The translations under genes were made by a program, and so were the position numbers. A DNA stretch of 64,000 nucleotides from an uncultured Prevotellaceae bacterium (GTDB lineage: Bacteria > Bacteroidota > Bacteroidia > Bacteroidales > Bacteroidaceae), in NCBI GenBank assembly GCA_900315105.1, contig OMXX01000007.1, positions 1 through 64,000 on the forward strand. The letters are read 5' to 3'. The notes beneath the pieces are model-generated. The model was not told where the DNA came from. It searched no databases and was given only the letters and a program-made list of their open reading frames with translations. Numbering within the stretch: the stretch's first letter is position 1; each line of letters opens with the position of its first letter. Below are positions 8,899-18,579 of this stretch, one piece after another.

Positions 8899-8907
8899 GC
8901 AAAGGTA
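8899..8907 (-). promoter_or_regulatory. -7 box of the beta-helix protein gene
   Basis: The complement of 8899-8907 reads TACCTTTGC, a perfect Bacteroidetes -7 box, leaving a leader of about 15 bases before the ATG at 8878. No clear TTTG is seen upstream. Confidence 0.55.
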
Positions 8908-9083
8908 CAATAAATATCTAATATTCTAAAATTTTTATCATTTCCACTTTTCTGTTTTTATTATTTTTAACAAATTCGAAGCGGTCCTTGCCTTCATATC
9001 ATATGCAAATCAACAATTACAATTTGACTATTCAACATAAGTATGATGAAAAATAATATATGTGCATAGCATATAAGTACCTT

Positions 9084-9241
9084 CTATGTATCTTCTACAT
9101 AACTCCCAAGTAAGTCCTATGTAAGTCCGTTATAACTCCCATCATACAAGGAACCAAACTCGGTGAAGGTCCGTTCCTAGAACGAACATATAGCGAAGGT
9201 TCACCGAGTTTGGTTCCTTGGAAGAACGAAGGCATAACGAA
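9084..9241. repeat. 11-base phased array with a 20-base-pair hairpin
   Basis: Reading in 11-base steps from 9084 gives units such as CTATGTATCTT, CTACATAACTC, CCAAGTAAGTC, CTATGTAAGTC and CGTTATAACTC. After a turn near 9150-9182 the units start with CGAA in the same phase (9183, 9194, 9227). Embedded in it is a perfect 20-base inverted repeat, 9148-9167 against 9200-9219. The array lies downstream of the terminator of the TPR-protein operon. The rest of the gap 8908-9083 is AT-rich with nothing recognisable. Confidence 0.8.
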
Positions 9242-9310
9242 TTATCTGGACTCTTTATGTGACTTCAAAATAATCATGTCTATAAAAACAACAAGAGCTA
9301 AATATAAAAT

Positions 9311-9341
9311 AAAAACGCATCCCTCAAAAAGAGAGATGCGC
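9311..9341 (-). terminator. Terminator of the envelope operon
   Basis: On the minus strand a GC-containing stem (arms 9316-9325 and 9331-9340) is followed by TTTTTATTTT. It lies 13 bases past the stop of the last operon gene. Confidence 0.85.
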
Positions 9342-9353
9342 TTATATTTTGTA

Positions 9354-11042
9354 TTAAAGTGGTCTATGTTCTTCACGCATACGCTTTGCGGTCTTTGGCT
9401 TTGCCTTAGCGCAAGCATTGAAGATCTTATCTCCAGAGTCGTACGTCAAATCATTGTCCATCATATAGAGAGCGTACTTCATAGCATTCTCATAGTCATT
9501 GTTGAAGAAGTAATAAATACCAAGATAGTTAGCTGCAACTGCTATATATTGCTCATCACTACTATCACGACTTAAATTACTTGCCTCAAGATTGAATAGT
9601 TTTGTATAGAGCGCAAGAGCATTTCCTGTTTTTGGACTTTCTTCTGTCTGAGTAAGCACAAGTGCATGGTTATAATATATACTACAAACCTGAGGATCGG
9701 TAGAGAAATCTCTCTCAACCTTTTCGTACATATTCAGCAGATCACGCTGTGCAATACTCTTTTCAGTAGCATCTGTCGCACTTTTATATTTATTCAGAAG
9801 AACAGTAATCTGATCAGCCCAGTCATTAATTGTCAAATTATTGGCATTCTTCTTACTCATCTGATACTGACGGATATGAAGTGCTTGATCATACTTTCCT
9901 TTTGCCATTAAAGCATTAACGATTTTCGTGACGTCACCTGCCATTGCATTATACTGAGCAACAGCAAGTTCACGTTGCTGCATCGTGACGCTCATATCTT
10001 CAGAAAGAGCGAGACCTACTTCCGTACCCTTCTCGATTTCATCAACAGCAGCATCCAAACCTACATTACCAGTACTAAGGCTATCTATACTTTCCAAAGA
10101 GAACATAGAAAGTCCCTTATAACGATAGTCGTAAGGCATATAACGATAATGTAGTTTTGCTGTATCAGCACTTTGGAAAAGCTCATTAGCATTCTTTATA
10201 GCATCCTGATAACGTTCCAAAGAATAGTTAGCAGACAACAATACACTCAAGAATCTTGGATCAGTAACTTCCTGCTCGTGAGCATAGGTTGCAACACTGA
10301 GAATCTTTTCACGATAGAAATTCTTCACATCAGACTCTTTTGACCAGTCAACAGCAAGATCCAACGCATTACAATATTTATAAAGGTCATCAAGTGAGAG
10401 ATTCTCATTACCTTGTTCCTCATAAGTAGTAATACCTCTCTTAAGAAGCCCCATCCTTATACCGAGAGTATCCTCTGGAGCTTTCCTTGCAACATTAACC
10501 TGAAGAGCTGCGATTGTACCACCGATATTAAGGTCAGGACGCTGATCGCGAAGATTGAGGAACTGTCTCAATACTCCCTCTGGATCCTCAGCTGATTTCA
10601 TAACAGCATAATAGTCATATGAATCAGGATAAAGAGGGTTAACTTCCATAGCCTTCTTGAAATAGATAATGGCTGTATCTCTATAAGCAGAATCACCATA
10701 ATGCTCAAACTTATACTGACAATGCCTTCCGAGAAGTACGTATGAAGGTGCAAAATCCGGCTGTACCTCAAGAGCCTGCATAGCATACTTCTTTGTCTTA
10801 TCAAAGTCCTGATTCATATTGTATGCCTCTGCAATACCAAGAAGTACCGTTGGGTTCTTACGGTTTGCAAATGCTATACGATATGCAAGTGTGTCTGCAT
10901 AGTTCGCATACTCTCTGATAGTCTCAGCGAGCGCACCTGTAAGTGCCTTTACATCAGTTTGTGCATTCGCTGGAGCCGCAAAAGCACCGAGCACAAACAC
11001 AGAAAGGATGATATGTTTGAAAAATTTCATTCTATTATGCAT
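9354..11042 (-). CDS. Secreted tetratricopeptide-repeat protein
   Basis: A 562-residue protein with a signal peptide (cleavage near ANAQ, residue 28). The start may be Met1 (11042) or Met5 (11030), which gives the more compact signal peptide. TPR-like helical pairs run from about residue 60 to the end (LLGIAEAYNMNQDFDKTKKYAMQAL is typical), with a second group near 470-555. It is probably periplasmic and a scaffold. It is the last gene of a six-gene operon and starts 8 bases after the stop of the large barrel gene. Its layout resembles the TPR protein at 50314-51750, which ends the TonB cluster. Specific partner unknown. Confidence 0.8.
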   Translation of the reverse strand: MHNRMKFFKHIILSVFVLGAFAAPANAQTDVKALTGALAETIREYANYADTLAYRIAFANRKNPTVLLGIAEAYNMNQDFDKTKKYAMQALEVQPDFAPSYVLLGRHCQYKFEHYGDSAYRDTAIIYFKKAMEVNPLYPDSYDYYAVMKSAEDPEGVLRQFLNLRDQRPDLNIGGTIAALQVNVARKAPEDTLGIRMGLLKRGITTYEEQGNENLSLDDLYKYCNALDLAVDWSKESDVKNFYREKILSVATYAHEQEVTDPRFLSVLLSANYSLERYQDAIKNANELFQSADTAKLHYRYMPYDYRYKGLSMFSLESIDSLSTGNVGLDAAVDEIEKGTEVGLALSEDMSVTMQQRELAVAQYNAMAGDVTKIVNALMAKGKYDQALHIRQYQMSKKNANNLTINDWADQITVLLNKYKSATDATEKSIAQRDLLNMYEKVERDFSTDPQVCSIYYNHALVLTQTEESPKTGNALALYTKLFNLEASNLSRDSSDEQYIAVAANYLGIYYFFNNDYENAMKYALYMMDNDLTYDSGDKIFNACAKAKPKTAKRMREEHRPL

Positions 11043-11050
11043 CTAAAGGT

Positions 11051-14000
11051 TTATCTAAGAGTATAATGAACACCGAAGTTGATAGTCTGCAACAGAGTTG
11101 TCTTGCCAAGGAAGTGATGCTGACCTGCACGATTCAATACGTATATAGTTGGTTGGCAGAATGCAGCAAGACGATCAACAAGCCTACGAGAAATACGAAT
11201 ACCAGCATGCAATCCAACACTGATTTCCTTTGCATGATTACCTTCGTCAAGATGCCAAACCTTACTAGCATCCTGGAAATATACTGTAGGACCAATGTAT
11301 GCATCATACTCAGTAGTACGTGGACGGAATCCACCCATAAGAGTTGTAAGGTTCGCATTGAAACTTGCAGAAAGAAGTCCCAAATTCACTACCCTTGCTG
11401 ACTGCATATCACTTCGACCTACGAGCTCATATGTCAAACGACCTGCAAAGTATTCTGCGAAACGATATTCTCCGTAAATCATACCCTGACCACCATTAAT
11501 GAAGCCCTTGGAACCAACAGCCTTTGATGTGTGGCCACGATAACTATGGAACATATTGAAGCCACCACCAATACCGAAGCGGAGACGAGATGAAAGCCAT
11601 GGTTTGAAGTCGTACATAGCACTTATATCACGCATCTCACGGTACTTCTCTGTACGGAGATTCATGCCAAAACCAAGCTTTATAGAATGGCGTCCCTGAT
11701 TGTTGTCATTAAATCCCCATGATTCATAAACTGGGTCCTGTGGTCTAGTTGAACTAGCTGTTGTATAAAGATACTCAATAAAGACATTCACATCATCACT
11801 GAGTTTGTACCAAGGATGAACACCAAAATTCAAACTTGTAATATTCTGTTTCAAAATACCGAAACTATCGTCAACAGGCTTTTTATCAATATATGCACCT
11901 GTCATATATCTATGCATACGCTTCTGTCCCATTCCGATACCAACAAAACCATAGACTCCCCATGGATCATCCCAAGTAAAATCTTTGAAGAAGCCCATTG
12001 GATTTACAAGGAGATCAACTCTTCCACCAAGGAAGTTCTCATTGAAGAATTCAGTTCCGCTCTTAAGTGGATGGTCTCCTTTATTGCTACCCCACTCATA
12101 ATATCCCCACTCTGTTGAACGGCGTGTAAGAGTACCTCTAAAACCTGCAACTGGAGCAAACCACTTACCTACAGAAACACTACTCTCATAACCTATACCG
12201 AGTCGTGAACCACCAACATTCGGATCCTGATTCTGAGCAGAAGTCATACAGATACCTGATGAAGCCTCCACGAAAAGAGGGTCACGCCAACGCTCAAGAT
12301 CAAGAGAATCCTCGAAAGCTGAAAGTCGCTTAGCAGGGGCAAGTGCATACTGAACACCGAGATTGAAAGTCTGAAGAGCCTGCCATCCGCCCATCTTTGG
12401 TGTTGGACTACCATACTTGACATTCTTAACAAGATACGCAGTAGGCATGAAGAAAACAGATGCCTGATTTGTGAATCTATAACTCAAACGAAGATTGATA
12501 TTACCACCAAGTTTAAGGTCACTTTCTGTTATAGGGTATTCAGGATTTCCAACAATAACAGATGCTGTTCCACCTGACAACCATGAAGCAGTCAAACCAA
12601 TACCACCATCAACATCCCACTTGCGATAAGGATCCACACCACGCATAAGACTTGCAAGGTGGAATACAGGACCAATGTTGAACATTGACATATGAGATGA
12701 ATGGTTGATTGCATAGCCACCATCCCACTTAGGCTTTTGATTTCCGGTAATATCATACAAATTAATATACTCCATACCAATTCTGGTTGAAATATAATGA
12801 TTGAAACGATATTCACCAAACAACGTAAATCCACTAACAATAGACTTTTTCTGAGCACTCAGATATGGATAATGTGTCTGCTGACGCTGAAGATAAGCTG
12901 CACCTACACCAAGTGTGAGACGAGAAGCCACATTTGGATATATAGGAAGTTCTTCTGGAAGATATGTATCGCGATACTTACGAGCCTCACTCGTTACGGT
13001 AAAGCCGACATTAATATCATATGCATAGCGTTTTGCCAACTTAGCGACACCTTCATATCTTGTAACATGTGGTTCAATAAAGACCTGTACACCTCTATCT
13101 ACACCATACCATCCATGGATACCAGCTTCCACATTAACTAACTTAGAAGTATATATAGAATTACTTCCATTAAATTTTTCAATACGACCAATACTTAAAC
13201 CTCCAACAAGATATGCACCATACTGAGAATTCCAATCATAGTAGCGACCGAAGCCAAAAGGATTCACAATACCTTCTACACGAAGTCCACCCCATGAATA
13301 ACGGTTTGACATCCTGTAACCATCACCTTGGGAAACTTCTGCATATTCTGCGTTACGACCTGTTGCACCAATTCGCATACCAAAAGCAGGTGAAAACCAC
13401 TTACCAACAGCAACAGCGGTATTATGACCACGATGACCAAATGAAGCACCAGTCTGGAAATCTATGAAATATGGATTCTGCCAAACACGGAGTTTTTCAA
13501 CATCTGTCAAACCAGCATAATGCCATGAGCTACGAATACGATTCCAAGCCTCTGGACTGTTATGGTCACGAAGATAGTAAGCATAAGTACCACGAATACC
13601 ATAATACAAGTCATACTTGTGCCAATTCCTTTTTATGGAATTATCAATCTGGTCAGAAGCAACACCTACGTATGGTTCAATTGAAAGATAACTTCTTGGA
13701 CCGCCATAGATGCCTATAGAAAGGCCGAAATGAGCATTTACTGAAAACTTTAGTCCTTTCATCTCATCTGCAAGCCAATCCCAGTCCACATTCGAGGTTT
13801 TTGTGAAGCCAAAACCAATTCCTCCAAACGCTCCAATATTAACAGGACGCTGCGGATTATAACCTGCAAAATATGTGGACAAGTTGTACATATAGTCAAT
13901 GTTACCATTAACCATATAGTTCCTTGACGTATTTCCAGATTGGAAACGCAAGGCATTTTCCAAATTGATATAGAAACGAGCACTACTCAATGGAGTAAAA

Positions 14001-14383
14001 TTCTTACCAACACCAATATGAGCATTCTCCATTGTGTTGAATTTATATCCTTCAATGCCACCGATTCTCTGCAAGCCAAAACCACCCATAAAGTAGAAAT
14101 GATCCCAGAAACTCTTGCTTGTGAATGTGTCACCAGAAGGAAGGAAACGATTCTCCATGATATAATCATGACCATTCATCTGTCCTTCCTGCTGAGCACG
14201 GTTAATTTTGCTCAACTTAGAGACATCCTTATTAGCAATGAATTCCTCCTCATCAATGTCAACTGTGTCGCTGGCAGCAGTATATGCCTCCCTATTGGAT
14301 AGAGAAGCTTTTGCTACCGCATTCACTGCGGTGCAACTCAAAAGCATAACTGCCAAAGATATGAAATATTTTGTCTTATTCAT
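11051..14383 (-). CDS. Very large repeated outer-membrane beta-barrel protein
   Basis: A 1110-residue protein with an N-terminal signal peptide (about residues 1-25). The body is dense in alternating aromatic/Gly beta-strand patterns. About three modules of roughly 350 residues can be aligned by eye: each has an opening strand pair, then a motif of the form VGKW(F)(S/A)P, then R.GxT, then a segment ending near RYxRxx. VGKNFTPLSSARF, VGKWFSPAFGMRIG and VGKWFAPVAGFRG mark them. This suggests a fusion of two or three barrels or one very large barrel. It lies between the OmpA-like gene (60-base gap) and the TPR gene (8-base gap) in the envelope operon. I do not recognise the family beyond outer-membrane barrel. 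Confidence 0.75.
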   Translation of the reverse strand: MNKTKYFISLAVMLLSCTAVNAVAKASLSNREAYTAASDTVDIDEEEFIANKDVSKLSKINRAQQEGQMNGHDYIMENRFLPSGDTFTSKSFWDHFYFMGGFGLQRIGGIEGYKFNTMENAHIGVGKNFTPLSSARFYINLENALRFQSGNTSRNYMVNGNIDYMYNLSTYFAGYNPQRPVNIGAFGGIGFGFTKTSNVDWDWLADEMKGLKFSVNAHFGLSIGIYGGPRSYLSIEPYVGVASDQIDNSIKRNWHKYDLYYGIRGTYAYYLRDHNSPEAWNRIRSSWHYAGLTDVEKLRVWQNPYFIDFQTGASFGHRGHNTAVAVGKWFSPAFGMRIGATGRNAEYAEVSQGDGYRMSNRYSWGGLRVEGIVNPFGFGRYYDWNSQYGAYLVGGLSIGRIEKFNGSNSIYTSKLVNVEAGIHGWYGVDRGVQVFIEPHVTRYEGVAKLAKRYAYDINVGFTVTSEARKYRDTYLPEELPIYPNVASRLTLGVGAAYLQRQQTHYPYLSAQKKSIVSGFTLFGEYRFNHYISTRIGMEYINLYDITGNQKPKWDGGYAINHSSHMSMFNIGPVFHLASLMRGVDPYRKWDVDGGIGLTASWLSGGTASVIVGNPEYPITESDLKLGGNINLRLSYRFTNQASVFFMPTAYLVKNVKYGSPTPKMGGWQALQTFNLGVQYALAPAKRLSAFEDSLDLERWRDPLFVEASSGICMTSAQNQDPNVGGSRLGIGYESSVSVGKWFAPVAGFRGTLTRRSTEWGYYEWGSNKGDHPLKSGTEFFNENFLGGRVDLLVNPMGFFKDFTWDDPWGVYGFVGIGMGQKRMHRYMTGAYIDKKPVDDSFGILKQNITSLNFGVHPWYKLSDDVNVFIEYLYTTASSTRPQDPVYESWGFNDNNQGRHSIKLGFGMNLRTEKYREMRDISAMYDFKPWLSSRLRFGIGGGFNMFHSYRGHTSKAVGSKGFINGGQGMIYGEYRFAEYFAGRLTYELVGRSDMQSARVVNLGLLSASFNANLTTLMGGFRPRTTEYDAYIGPTVYFQDASKVWHLDEGNHAKEISVGLHAGIRISRRLVDRLAAFCQPTIYVLNRAGQHHFLGKTTLLQTINFGVHYTLR

Positions 14384-14443
14384 TTTCTTTAAAAAGCTGG
14401 TTATATATCAGCGATTATATAGTCTCCTGATTTATTTGACGAT

Positions 14444-17050
14444 TTAATCTTCTTCCTCTGTATTATTATCTGTATTATCCTGCGCAGGCTGCTGTCCAGC
14501 GTTAGGATCCGCAGCATTTGCAGTTTGATCAAGATTTAGATTAACAACTACATCGTCATCTTCATCATCACCACTAACAGTTATGTCCTCTTCATTCTCA
14601 CCAGACTTTCCATCTCCAGAAAGAACAACAAGATCATTGAAGCGCTGCTCATACTTCGCATAGTCTTTCTTCTTGTAAAGGTAGATCTTTCGAAGATCAT
14701 CACTTACCTGACCGTCATTAAAGTAATAGAACTTATAACTTGGCTCCAACTTGAAAGAATGATGGAAGTATGCGAGATAATCAGGAATATAGTTCGGACG
14801 AGCAACCTTCGTATTCTTGAAAGCTTCTGTACGAGCAGCCATAATTCCCTTCATATACCACTTCTTAGCATTATCATCATCCATTGCATTTACAAGAGAA
14901 TCAATATGATGCTGAGTAAGTCCCAATTGTTTAATAGTCATCAACTCAAGAGCAGCCTCTGTATAGAAAACTGCATGATTATCTTTATGAGAAGAAAGAA
15001 CCTCTTCCATTTCCTGAAGGTATGAGTTTGTCTCTGATGGAGACATCTGTTTTGTCACACACTTCATGAAACGATCCTTGAAACTGATAAACATACGAAG
15101 CTTAGCAACCTTTGGATCATTCTGTTCAGATGCCTTACCAAACCAGAAATTCATATAACTCTGAGCACTATCACGCTCATCCTTCATATAATAGTTAAGA
15201 ATCTGGTTGATGAGGATTTCACGACGATTCTTCTGAGCGACATCAGTATTACGAGTAGGTCTTCCCTGTACTCTTGAACTACGAGTGTTAATGAAAGGAC
15301 GAAGGATTTCAAGATCCGGAGCACCTTCTCTCATCTTAAGAATCGCCATTCTGTTTGCACAATACATTGCAAACTTCACATTCTCATAACCTAAGTCTTT
15401 AGTTACCTGACGATATGCAAGACGTGTAATGATATCCTGATCCTCTTTGTCTTCAATAACATCAAAGAGGTTATAGTAGTCACCATCAGAAAGGTGTGCC
15501 TTACCATCAATAAGATCCTGCTTGTGAGCATAATAGAAAGCTGCTACCTCAGCACCGTTCATGATATGCTTACGCTCATAACGGTAAGTACAGCGCATTC
15601 TACGCATTGACTCAAGGATAGGTACAATATTTGTATCATAGAATGGAAGAATCCTGATACTTCCCTCACCTGAAGGAATTACAGCACGAAGAGAGTCTGC
15701 CTTATCCTTGTTTCCTTCTTCATCAAGCTGTTTCGCAACATCGTCCCAGCTATATACTCTTGGAGCCTGCTTGCTGAACTGTACGTCAGCCTTGCCAAGA
15801 CCACTACGAAGAATGTTATAAGCCACATCAAGACGACCAGAAGCAAGCTTACGGTTAGCTTCAAAACCACCATCAGGGGAAGCTGTAGCCTCGATTGACA
15901 CCTGCATAAGAAGATCACCATAAGATCTCAACTCATCAAGGAATGTTTCCTTGATAGAATCATTTTGAGCATCCTGAATAAGGACAGACTTACCAACCTG
16001 GAAACGAAGCTTAATATCCTGATTCTTTGTCTCAAAGTTCTCATCAGCCTGAGTTGCGAATTCATCAAGATCCATATCAGCCTGCGATACAGCCAAGTTA
16101 AGGAACTTATAATAGTTCTTCTTTGTACAAGAAGACTGACTTGCCCAATCAGCTAAATATATATGATGATAGTCTGCAACCTCAAGAAGATATGGGAATT
16201 TGTAGTCCATACTTGGGGTACGCTTCCTATAAACCACAGTGGTATCAATATCCACACGATTGTGGAGATTCAAAATAATGTTACTAGAATAGTAATCCTT
16301 CAACTTATCGTTCTTACGATAGTTGTATCCCATACGACGGTCCTGAAGCTCATGATATTCAGCACCCTCATAGCAAAGACCTTTTACGAAATCAACGGTA
16401 TCACCAGTCTCACACTCCACAGCATAAGGCTGAATAATAAGACGAGAGTCCTCTGCAACCGTACCAGCAGGAAGGTGTACTACAATTGGAATATAACAAT
16501 TAATACCGTCATCAAGAGCTGGAGCAGCAACAAGACTCAATGTATCACGACTTTGACCTTGTACCTCAACGTTGCTAAGTGTATGATTTCCCTTAAAGTC
16601 AATCTTCTTCTCTTCAACGTGAACATACTCGGTCTTACCAGCAACAGTCTCGATAACAATGAAGTCTGCACCGTCAGAGGTAAGGTCATCGTCAGGATCG
16701 AAAGAAGTAACAAGCAATGCCATTCCCGGATACAAAACGCGAACATTGAAAGTACCGTTAGCCTTTGACTTCTTGAAGGTCAGCTTATTCTTAGTAACCG
16801 CTTCATCAAAAGCAAGAGGATTTGTACCATTTGTAATCTCAGGCATAGTTGCCTCAAGAATAGCCTTTACATCATTAGCTTTTTTCGCTGTTTTGAAAAG
16901 AGCGTAACGAAGTTGCTTGGTGGTAACCTCATCACCAGTCTTAAACTGAACCTTGACACTAGCAGTAAATGGCTCATCGCTCTGTGCCATAAGTGAATTA
17001 CTTACGACAAAAAGCAACATTGTCAAAAGGATAAATAATTTCTTCATCAT
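14444..17050 (-). CDS. OmpA-like periplasmic/outer-membrane protein with acidic tail
   Basis: An 868-residue protein with a signal peptide ending LMAQ (about residue 22). An N-terminal beta-rich half (to about 330) is followed by an OmpA-type segment with EATASPDGGFEANRKLASGRLDVAY (about 375-400), similar to the peptidoglycan-binding loop of OmpA family domains, where a pattern of the form (S)P(D/E)G..N..LS..RA is usual. A helical region follows and then a strongly acidic, Asn/Asp/Gln-rich C-terminus of about 60 residues. It probably anchors the apparatus encoded by this operon to the cell wall. The acidic tail is odd and may bind cations or remain flexible. Confidence 0.7.
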   Translation of the reverse strand: MMKKLFILLTMLLFVVSNSLMAQSDEPFTASVKVQFKTGDEVTTKQLRYALFKTAKKANDVKAILEATMPEITNGTNPLAFDEAVTKNKLTFKKSKANGTFNVRVLYPGMALLVTSFDPDDDLTSDGADFIVIETVAGKTEYVHVEEKKIDFKGNHTLSNVEVQGQSRDTLSLVAAPALDDGINCYIPIVVHLPAGTVAEDSRLIIQPYAVECETGDTVDFVKGLCYEGAEYHELQDRRMGYNYRKNDKLKDYYSSNIILNLHNRVDIDTTVVYRKRTPSMDYKFPYLLEVADYHHIYLADWASQSSCTKKNYYKFLNLAVSQADMDLDEFATQADENFETKNQDIKLRFQVGKSVLIQDAQNDSIKETFLDELRSYGDLLMQVSIEATASPDGGFEANRKLASGRLDVAYNILRSGLGKADVQFSKQAPRVYSWDDVAKQLDEEGNKDKADSLRAVIPSGEGSIRILPFYDTNIVPILESMRRMRCTYRYERKHIMNGAEVAAFYYAHKQDLIDGKAHLSDGDYYNLFDVIEDKEDQDIITRLAYRQVTKDLGYENVKFAMYCANRMAILKMREGAPDLEILRPFINTRSSRVQGRPTRNTDVAQKNRREILINQILNYYMKDERDSAQSYMNFWFGKASEQNDPKVAKLRMFISFKDRFMKCVTKQMSPSETNSYLQEMEEVLSSHKDNHAVFYTEAALELMTIKQLGLTQHHIDSLVNAMDDDNAKKWYMKGIMAARTEAFKNTKVARPNYIPDYLAYFHHSFKLEPSYKFYYFNDGQVSDDLRKIYLYKKKDYAKYEQRFNDLVVLSGDGKSGENEEDITVSGDDEDDDVVVNLNLDQTANAADPNAGQQPAQDNTDNNTEEED

Positions 17051-17114
17051 TCTTATATCTGCACCTAAACTGACAGATGACTATTATTGATTATGCGAAC
17101 TGTATATAAATTGC

Positions 17115-17675
17115 TTACTTTAAAACGTAGGAGATCGAGATACCGATTCGTGTAGGAAGAAGATAGTATCCACTCGCATTTGCCTGAGTGAAACCATTTT
17201 CCCTTGCGTCCTCATCGCGAGAATTTACAAAATTCTCCTTTTGGTTATAGTATATTGCACCATAACCAGCATGGAAGTCAAGACTTAGACGACGAGTAAT
17301 GTTATATACATAGCCAAACGTCAAGCCACCACCAACAGCATCTCCTCTGTAGGTCTTGTTCTTCCATTCAATATCATAACGTCCACCTATAGCGCCTATA
17401 CCCATGAAGATTCCATGAACTGGTCGATTAGAAAGATAGTAACGGAATTCAGGCTGAATAACCGTTGCCTCGATATTCTTTCCCAAGGCCTTCCACCCAT
17501 AGATAAAATTCACGCCAAAAGATGTCTTATTGCCTGTGACGATTTCCATACCAAGTGATGGAGCCATCATAGCATCCATTGCCAGGTCTGTATTTATAGC
17601 TACCATCTGAGCTTTAGCACTCAGAGATATAACAACAGCACATACTATAGAGAGTATTTTCTTCATTCTTTTCAC
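17115..17675 (-). CDS. Small DUF3575-like outer-membrane protein
   Basis: A 186-residue protein with a signal peptide ending SAKAQ (about residue 22) and an eight-strand-like barrel pattern (SFGVNFIYGW, PEFRYYL, GIFMGIGAIGG, GGGLTFGYVYNI, IGISISYVLK). It resembles the DUF3575 family, which in Bacteroidetes is frequent in fimbrial gene clusters. It starts only 4 bases after the preceding lipoprotein gene, so the two are translated from one message. Probably an outer-membrane accessory protein of the apparatus. Confidence 0.75.
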   Translation of the reverse strand: MKRMKKILSIVCAVVISLSAKAQMVAINTDLAMDAMMAPSLGMEIVTGNKTSFGVNFIYGWKALGKNIEATVIQPEFRYYLSNRPVHGIFMGIGAIGGRYDIEWKNKTYRGDAVGGGLTFGYVYNITRRLSLDFHAGYGAIYYNQKENFVNSRDEDARENGFTQANASGYYLLPTRIGISISYVLK

Positions 17676-17679
17676 TTAA

Positions 17680-18564
17680 TTAAAATGTAATATCTCCAAG
17701 TTTAATGATACGACGTTTTTTCCCATCATCATCTTGGCCATCAACTACAGTGTAACTAACAGACTTCATCTCAGGAGTTGTTGATGTATCATCACCCTTA
17801 AAGCGCACGTATATATTTGCAGTACCTGTTTTAGAAACACCAAGTACTGTCAAAAGTTGCTCAAACTCCCTCTTCGTATCCTTTGACACACCACCTATAG
17901 GAAGGACACACCTTACCTTTTTACCTCCGACAACAGCACCATTTGGTTTCTTCTTTCCTATGATGTCACATATTTCCACATATACATTCTGGGCTGCACG
18001 ACTTGACGAAATACTTCCTGACACCTTATATTGTGTTGTAAGTTTATAAGGTTTTTGAAAAGTAGCATGTGTCTCCTGCCCTAACTTAACTTCTACCAAC
18101 ATAGTAGAATCTGCATAGACCTCACCAGCATTGCGTGATACATATTTCCCAGACAGAGCCTTTTGAACTCCTTCATCAGAAGTGCTATACTCAGCGGTCT
18201 TACATGAAATAATCACATCGCCATAATATTGACTTCCCTTTGAAAGTGCTTCAAAATCAAAATTCTCATAGTCATAGCCATTGTTTCTATTTATAGCATA
18301 GAACTTATACTTTCCCATAGGAATATTAGTCAACTTATTTTCTTTACCAAAAGCATAAGTAAACACCGTATCACAACTACCGGCTGTGTTTGTAGCAAAA
18401 ACCACAGTACGTGTAGTAGGCCAATCTGACAGAGTCACCGTAACAGCCGTACCCTTCTTCTGCTCAACAAGTTCTTCTTCTGAAACCAGATCAACTTGCG
18501 AACATGAAACAAAAGAGGTAGAAACCACAGCTATTGACAATATAATTCTTGATATCTTATTCAT
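17680..18564 (-). CDS. DUF5119-like lipoprotein
   Basis: A 294-residue protein with a lipobox (FVSCSQ, Cys21 probably lipidated). The pattern around residues 75-125 (IPMGKYKFYAINRNNGYDYENF) is typical of DUF5119-type proteins, which are found with fimbrillin-like genes in Bacteroidetes. No fimbrillin gene is present in this operon. It is probably surface- or periplasm-exposed, attached to the outer membrane. It lies between two DUF3575-like genes, 15 bases after the first and 4 bases before the second. Confidence 0.7.
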   Translation of the reverse strand: MNKISRIILSIAVVSTSFVSCSQVDLVSEEELVEQKKGTAVTVTLSDWPTTRTVVFATNTAGSCDTVFTYAFGKENKLTNIPMGKYKFYAINRNNGYDYENFDFEALSKGSQYYGDVIISCKTAEYSTSDEGVQKALSGKYVSRNAGEVYADSTMLVEVKLGQETHATFQKPYKLTTQYKVSGSISSSRAAQNVYVEICDIIGKKKPNGAVVGGKKVRCVLPIGGVSKDTKREFEQLLTVLGVSKTGTANIYVRFKGDDTSTTPEMKSVSYTVVDGQDDDGKKRRIIKLGDITF

Positions 18565-18579
18565 TTTTATTATCCACGA

